NCBI RefSeq assembly: GCF_021502675.1
Contig: NZ_JAKFHA010000001.1
Span: 148,445 to 212,444, forward strand
Reading direction: 5' to 3'
Origin: Yinghuangia soli
GTDB lineage: Bacteria > Actinomycetota > Actinomycetes > Streptomycetales > Streptomycetaceae
Length of the DNA stretch: 64,000 bases
The translations under genes and the position numbers were made by a program. The notes beneath the pieces are model-generated. The model did no database searches. It was not told where the DNA came from and was given only the letters and a program-made list of their open reading frames with translations. This document shows positions 62,090 to 64,000 of this stretch, in pieces (within the stretch, counting starts at the first letter, position 1; each line of letters begins with the position of its first letter).

Positions 62090-62141
62090 ACCCCTGCGGG
62101 GGTCGGACCCGGCGGGCGGTTCAGCGGTGGTTCGGGGCGGG

Positions 62142-62582
62142 CTAGAACGGCTTGAAGCACTGCGAGACGACCGAGTCGACCTGGGCCACCGGCCACAGCG
62201 TGACGCTGCTGTGCGGCGGGATCCAGGTCGCCGAGCCGTCCGCGGTGGTGATCCACACGATGGCGTTGGTCTGGTTCTCGACCGCCGAGGCGATGTACGG
62301 CGGGACGAAGTAGTCGCTGGCGCATTCCGGGATCAGGTACGGCTCGGGCACGCCGATGCCGCCCGGCCGCAGGCAGATGTAGCCGTCGGGGCACAGGCCT
62401 GACTTCTGGGTCCGGCCGTCCGCGGGCGCGGTGCGCGAGGTCCCCGGCGCTGCGCTCGCCGGTCCCGCGACGAGCGCGACCCCGGCGAGGGCGAGCGCCG
62501 CGACCGCGCCCAGCAGGCGGCGGATCCCGAGGAACACCGAGGCGCGCGGGGAGGTAGGGGGCGAAACGGGGGAAAAACGCAT
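62142..62582 (-). CDS. Small secreted Cys-containing protein (inhibitor I36-like)
   Basis: 146 residues. The signal peptide is VAALALAGVALVAGPASA (cleavage at about residue 46 after a long basic head). The mature part has CPDGYICLRPGG, PECASDYF, a NAIVWITTADGSATWI stretch and a C-terminal Cys (QCFKPF). The CPxGYxCL pattern resembles actinomycete peptidase inhibitor I36-type proteins. Four Cys suggest two disulfides. The ATG at 62582 has GGAGG upstream. Secretion is well supported; inhibitor activity is only a possibility. Confidence 0.7.
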   Translation of the reverse strand: MRFSPVSPPTSPRASVFLGIRRLLGAVAALALAGVALVAGPASAAPGTSRTAPADGRTQKSGLCPDGYICLRPGGIGVPEPYLIPECASDYFVPPYIASAVENQTNAIVWITTADGSATWIPPHSSVTLWPVAQVDSVVSQCFKPF

Positions 62583-62871
62583 GGGCTGCCTCCGGCATGG
62601 CTCCGCGGACGGTTCCGCGCGTACCGGGGGAACTCCGGTACGGCACACCGACCTTCACGGAGGAGCCCATCGGTTCCGGTGGGCGCGCCGCAATCGGCGC
62701 CACTCGTACGGGCTAGTCCTGCCACCCGAACGGCCCCGTCCTTCCGGAAAAATTCCTCGGATCGCGTTGAACCCCGGCGCGCGGACCGTCCGTACCACGG
62801 GGCGACAAGGCCGCAGTGCACCGGCCGCATCCGCCGGCTTCCGCCCACTCCACAGAATTCGGGGACCTCTC

Positions 62872-64000
62872 ATGCCCGTTCGCAGGTTCACGCTGCCCGC
62901 AGCCGTTCTCACGCTTGCCCTTATGAGTGCTTTGACCGGATGCGGGACGTCCGATGACGGCAGCAAGTCCACCACGCCGCCCGCCGGCGCCGCGGGTGCC
63001 GCGCCCGGGGCCACGGCGCCGGACCAGGGCCACGGTTCGGGGCACGATCCGGGCGCATCGGGCGCACCGGGACAGCAGGAGGGGGCCGGGCCGGCGAAGA
63101 ACGCCGGGGCCGAGGCGCCTGCGACCGGCGAGGAGGCGTACTTCGTGGCGAACCTCACCGGCGCCGACGAAGTCCCGGGCACCGACGGCAAGGCGGTGAA
63201 CGACCAGGACGGCAAGGCCACCGCGTACGTGCGGATCAAGGGCGGCCAGGTGGCGTTCTCGCTCAAGTGGGAGGGCATCGGCACCCCGACCGCGGCGCAC
63301 ATCCACCAAGGCGTCAAGGGCGCGAACGGCGCTGTCGTGGTGCCGTTCTTCGCGGCTCCGCTGCCGGACGGCTCGACCGCTGCCACCGGCAGTGTCGCGG
63401 TGGCCGATGCGGACCTGCTGAACCGCATCAAGAACGCCCCGGAGCGCTGGTACTTCAACCTGCACACCGCCGAGTTCCCGGGCGGCGCGGTCCGCGGCCA
63501 ACTCACCAGGCTCGACAAGCCGGTGGACATGAACGGCGTCCTGAAGACCGGCAAGCCGGAGGGCACGCTCACCGCGAACGCCTCCGGCGCGCAGGAAGTC
63601 GCGCCCAAGGACGGCAAGGCGTTCAACGACCCGGACGGCAAGGCCGTGACCGCGATCCGGCCGTGGGGCAACTGCGTGGACTACGCGTTCAGCTGGACCG
63701 GGACCGCGCCGCCCACCCTGGGCCATGTCCACCAGGCCGCCAAGGGGAGCAACGGCGATGTCGTGGCACCGCTGTTCGCCGCCCAGCAAGGGCTCCCGCA
63801 GTCCCTCACCGGCCTCGCCGGCACCGTCGAGGGCGTGAAGCCGGAGGTCGTGAAGGCCATCGCGCAGAACCCCGCGGGCTTCTACACCAACCTGCACACC
63901 GCCGAGTTCCCCGGCGGCGGGGGGCGCCGCCCGCGCCGGGGCCCCCCCCCCCCCCCCCCCCCCGGGCCGGGCCCCCGGGCCCCCCCCACCGGGGCCCGCC
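62872..64000 (+). CDS. CHRD-domain lipoprotein, two CHRD repeats (3' end outside window)
   Basis: The frame is open to the window end. The N-terminus is a lipoprotein signal (RFTLPAAVLTLALMSALTGC, Cys about 24), followed by a Gly/Ala/Pro/His linker. There are two CHRD (chordin-like) domains: residues about 88-220 (FVANLTGADEVPG, AHIHQG, FNLHTAEFPGGAVRGQL) and about 232 onward (ANASGAQEVAP, GHVHQAAKG, TNLHTAEFPGG). In bacteria CHRD domains occur in secreted and cell-wall proteins of unclear role, with conserved His that may bind metal. The second domain ends in aberrant sequence. The ribosome binding site is weak (GGGGA). Confidence 0.85.
   Translation, partial: MPVRRFTLPAAVLTLALMSALTGCGTSDDGSKSTTPPAGAAGAAPGATAPDQGHGSGHDPGASGAPGQQEGAGPAKNAGAEAPATGEEAYFVANLTGADEVPGTDGKAVNDQDGKATAYVRIKGGQVAFSLKWEGIGTPTAAHIHQGVKGANGAVVVPFFAAPLPDGSTAATGSVAVADADLLNRIKNAPERWYFNLHTAEFPGGAVRGQLTRLDKPVDMNGVLKTGKPEGTLTANASGAQEVAPKDGKAFNDPDGKAVTAIRPWGNCVDYAFSWTGTAPPTLGHVHQAAKGSNGDVVAPLFAAQQGLPQSLTGLAGTVEGVKPEVVKAIAQNPAGFYTNLHTAEFPGGGGRRPRRGPPPPPPPGPGPRAPPTGAR
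63915..64000. other. Aberrant homopolymer-rich sequence at the window end
   Basis: Where the first CHRD copy reads GGCGCGGTCCGCGGCCAACTC, the second continues as GGCGGGGGGCGCCGCC and then a run of more than 20 C bases. The expected GGAVRGQL motif is lost. This looks like low-quality sequence at a contig end rather than real coding sequence. Confidence 0.6.

Overview
The window is very GC-rich (about 70 percent by eye) and uses many GTG and TTG starts, GTGA and ATGA overlaps, and G-rich ribosome binding sites. It carries DUF397 and DUF5302 proteins and several lipoprotein-dependent ABC systems. Together these point to an actinomycete of the Streptomycetaceae type. The genus cannot be fixed from the sequence alone. 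No tRNA, rRNA, CRISPR array, insertion sequence or plasmid or phage hallmark was seen.

Layout. 1-5.4 kb: a giant secreted LamG/RHS-type surface protein (minus strand), cut by the window start. 6-10.4 kb: a four-gene sulfonate/taurine uptake and desulfonation operon (ssuD-ssuC-ssuA-ssuB, minus), preceded by a short leader peptide gene of the sulfur-locus type and a hairpin. 10.6-17 kb: an HdeD-like membrane protein, an AMP-dependent acyl-CoA ligase, and a divergent pair of acyl-CoA dehydrogenases that is probably a heteromeric enzyme. 17-21.6 kb: an accessory patch with four tandem SUKH (SMI1/KNR4) immunity-type genes, a fifth SUKH remnant, two unknown genes, and the tail of a broken XRE/DUF5753 regulator in front of an intact DUF397 partner. 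21.7-25.7 kb: a monooxygenase-fold protein, then an aspartate:alanine antiporter (aspT) convergent with aspartate 4-decarboxylase (aspD) around a strong shared terminator. 27-33 kb: a branched-chain-amino-acid-type ABC operon with unusual fusions (LivH-LivM; LivF with a C-terminal membrane tail).

33.4-36.5 kb: a spermidine-synthase-like protein, a SnoaL-like protein and an MFS exporter. 36.5-44.3 kb: a polymorphic toxin operon: a 2067-residue secreted RHS protein with a HINT domain and a 120-residue C-terminal toxin, an overlapping candidate immunity gene, and a secreted beta-propeller. 44.5-51.3 kb: housekeeping and stress genes: an epimerase, a Mut7-C RNase-like protein, a UVR-motif protein paired with an HslV-like peptidase, a SpoIIE phosphatase with a collagen-like tail, a LysR regulator and a winged-helix protein. 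51.4-57.4 kb: a beta-glucoside utilisation module (GH1 enzyme, two permeases, a binding protein, and a divergent ROK regulator). 57.5-64 kb: a double NUDIX protein, DUF5302, an MTH1187-type protein, DUF3068, a B12-binding radical SAM protein, a small secreted protein, and a CHRD lipoprotein that runs into low-quality sequence at the window end.

The most unusual points are the RHS-HINT toxin operon, the orphan SUKH array with decaying neighbours, the LivF fusion with an internal ribosome binding site, the HslV-like/UVR-motif gene pair, the sulfonate-operon leader, and two tandem-repeat arrays that each carry three in-frame stop codons at a gene's end.
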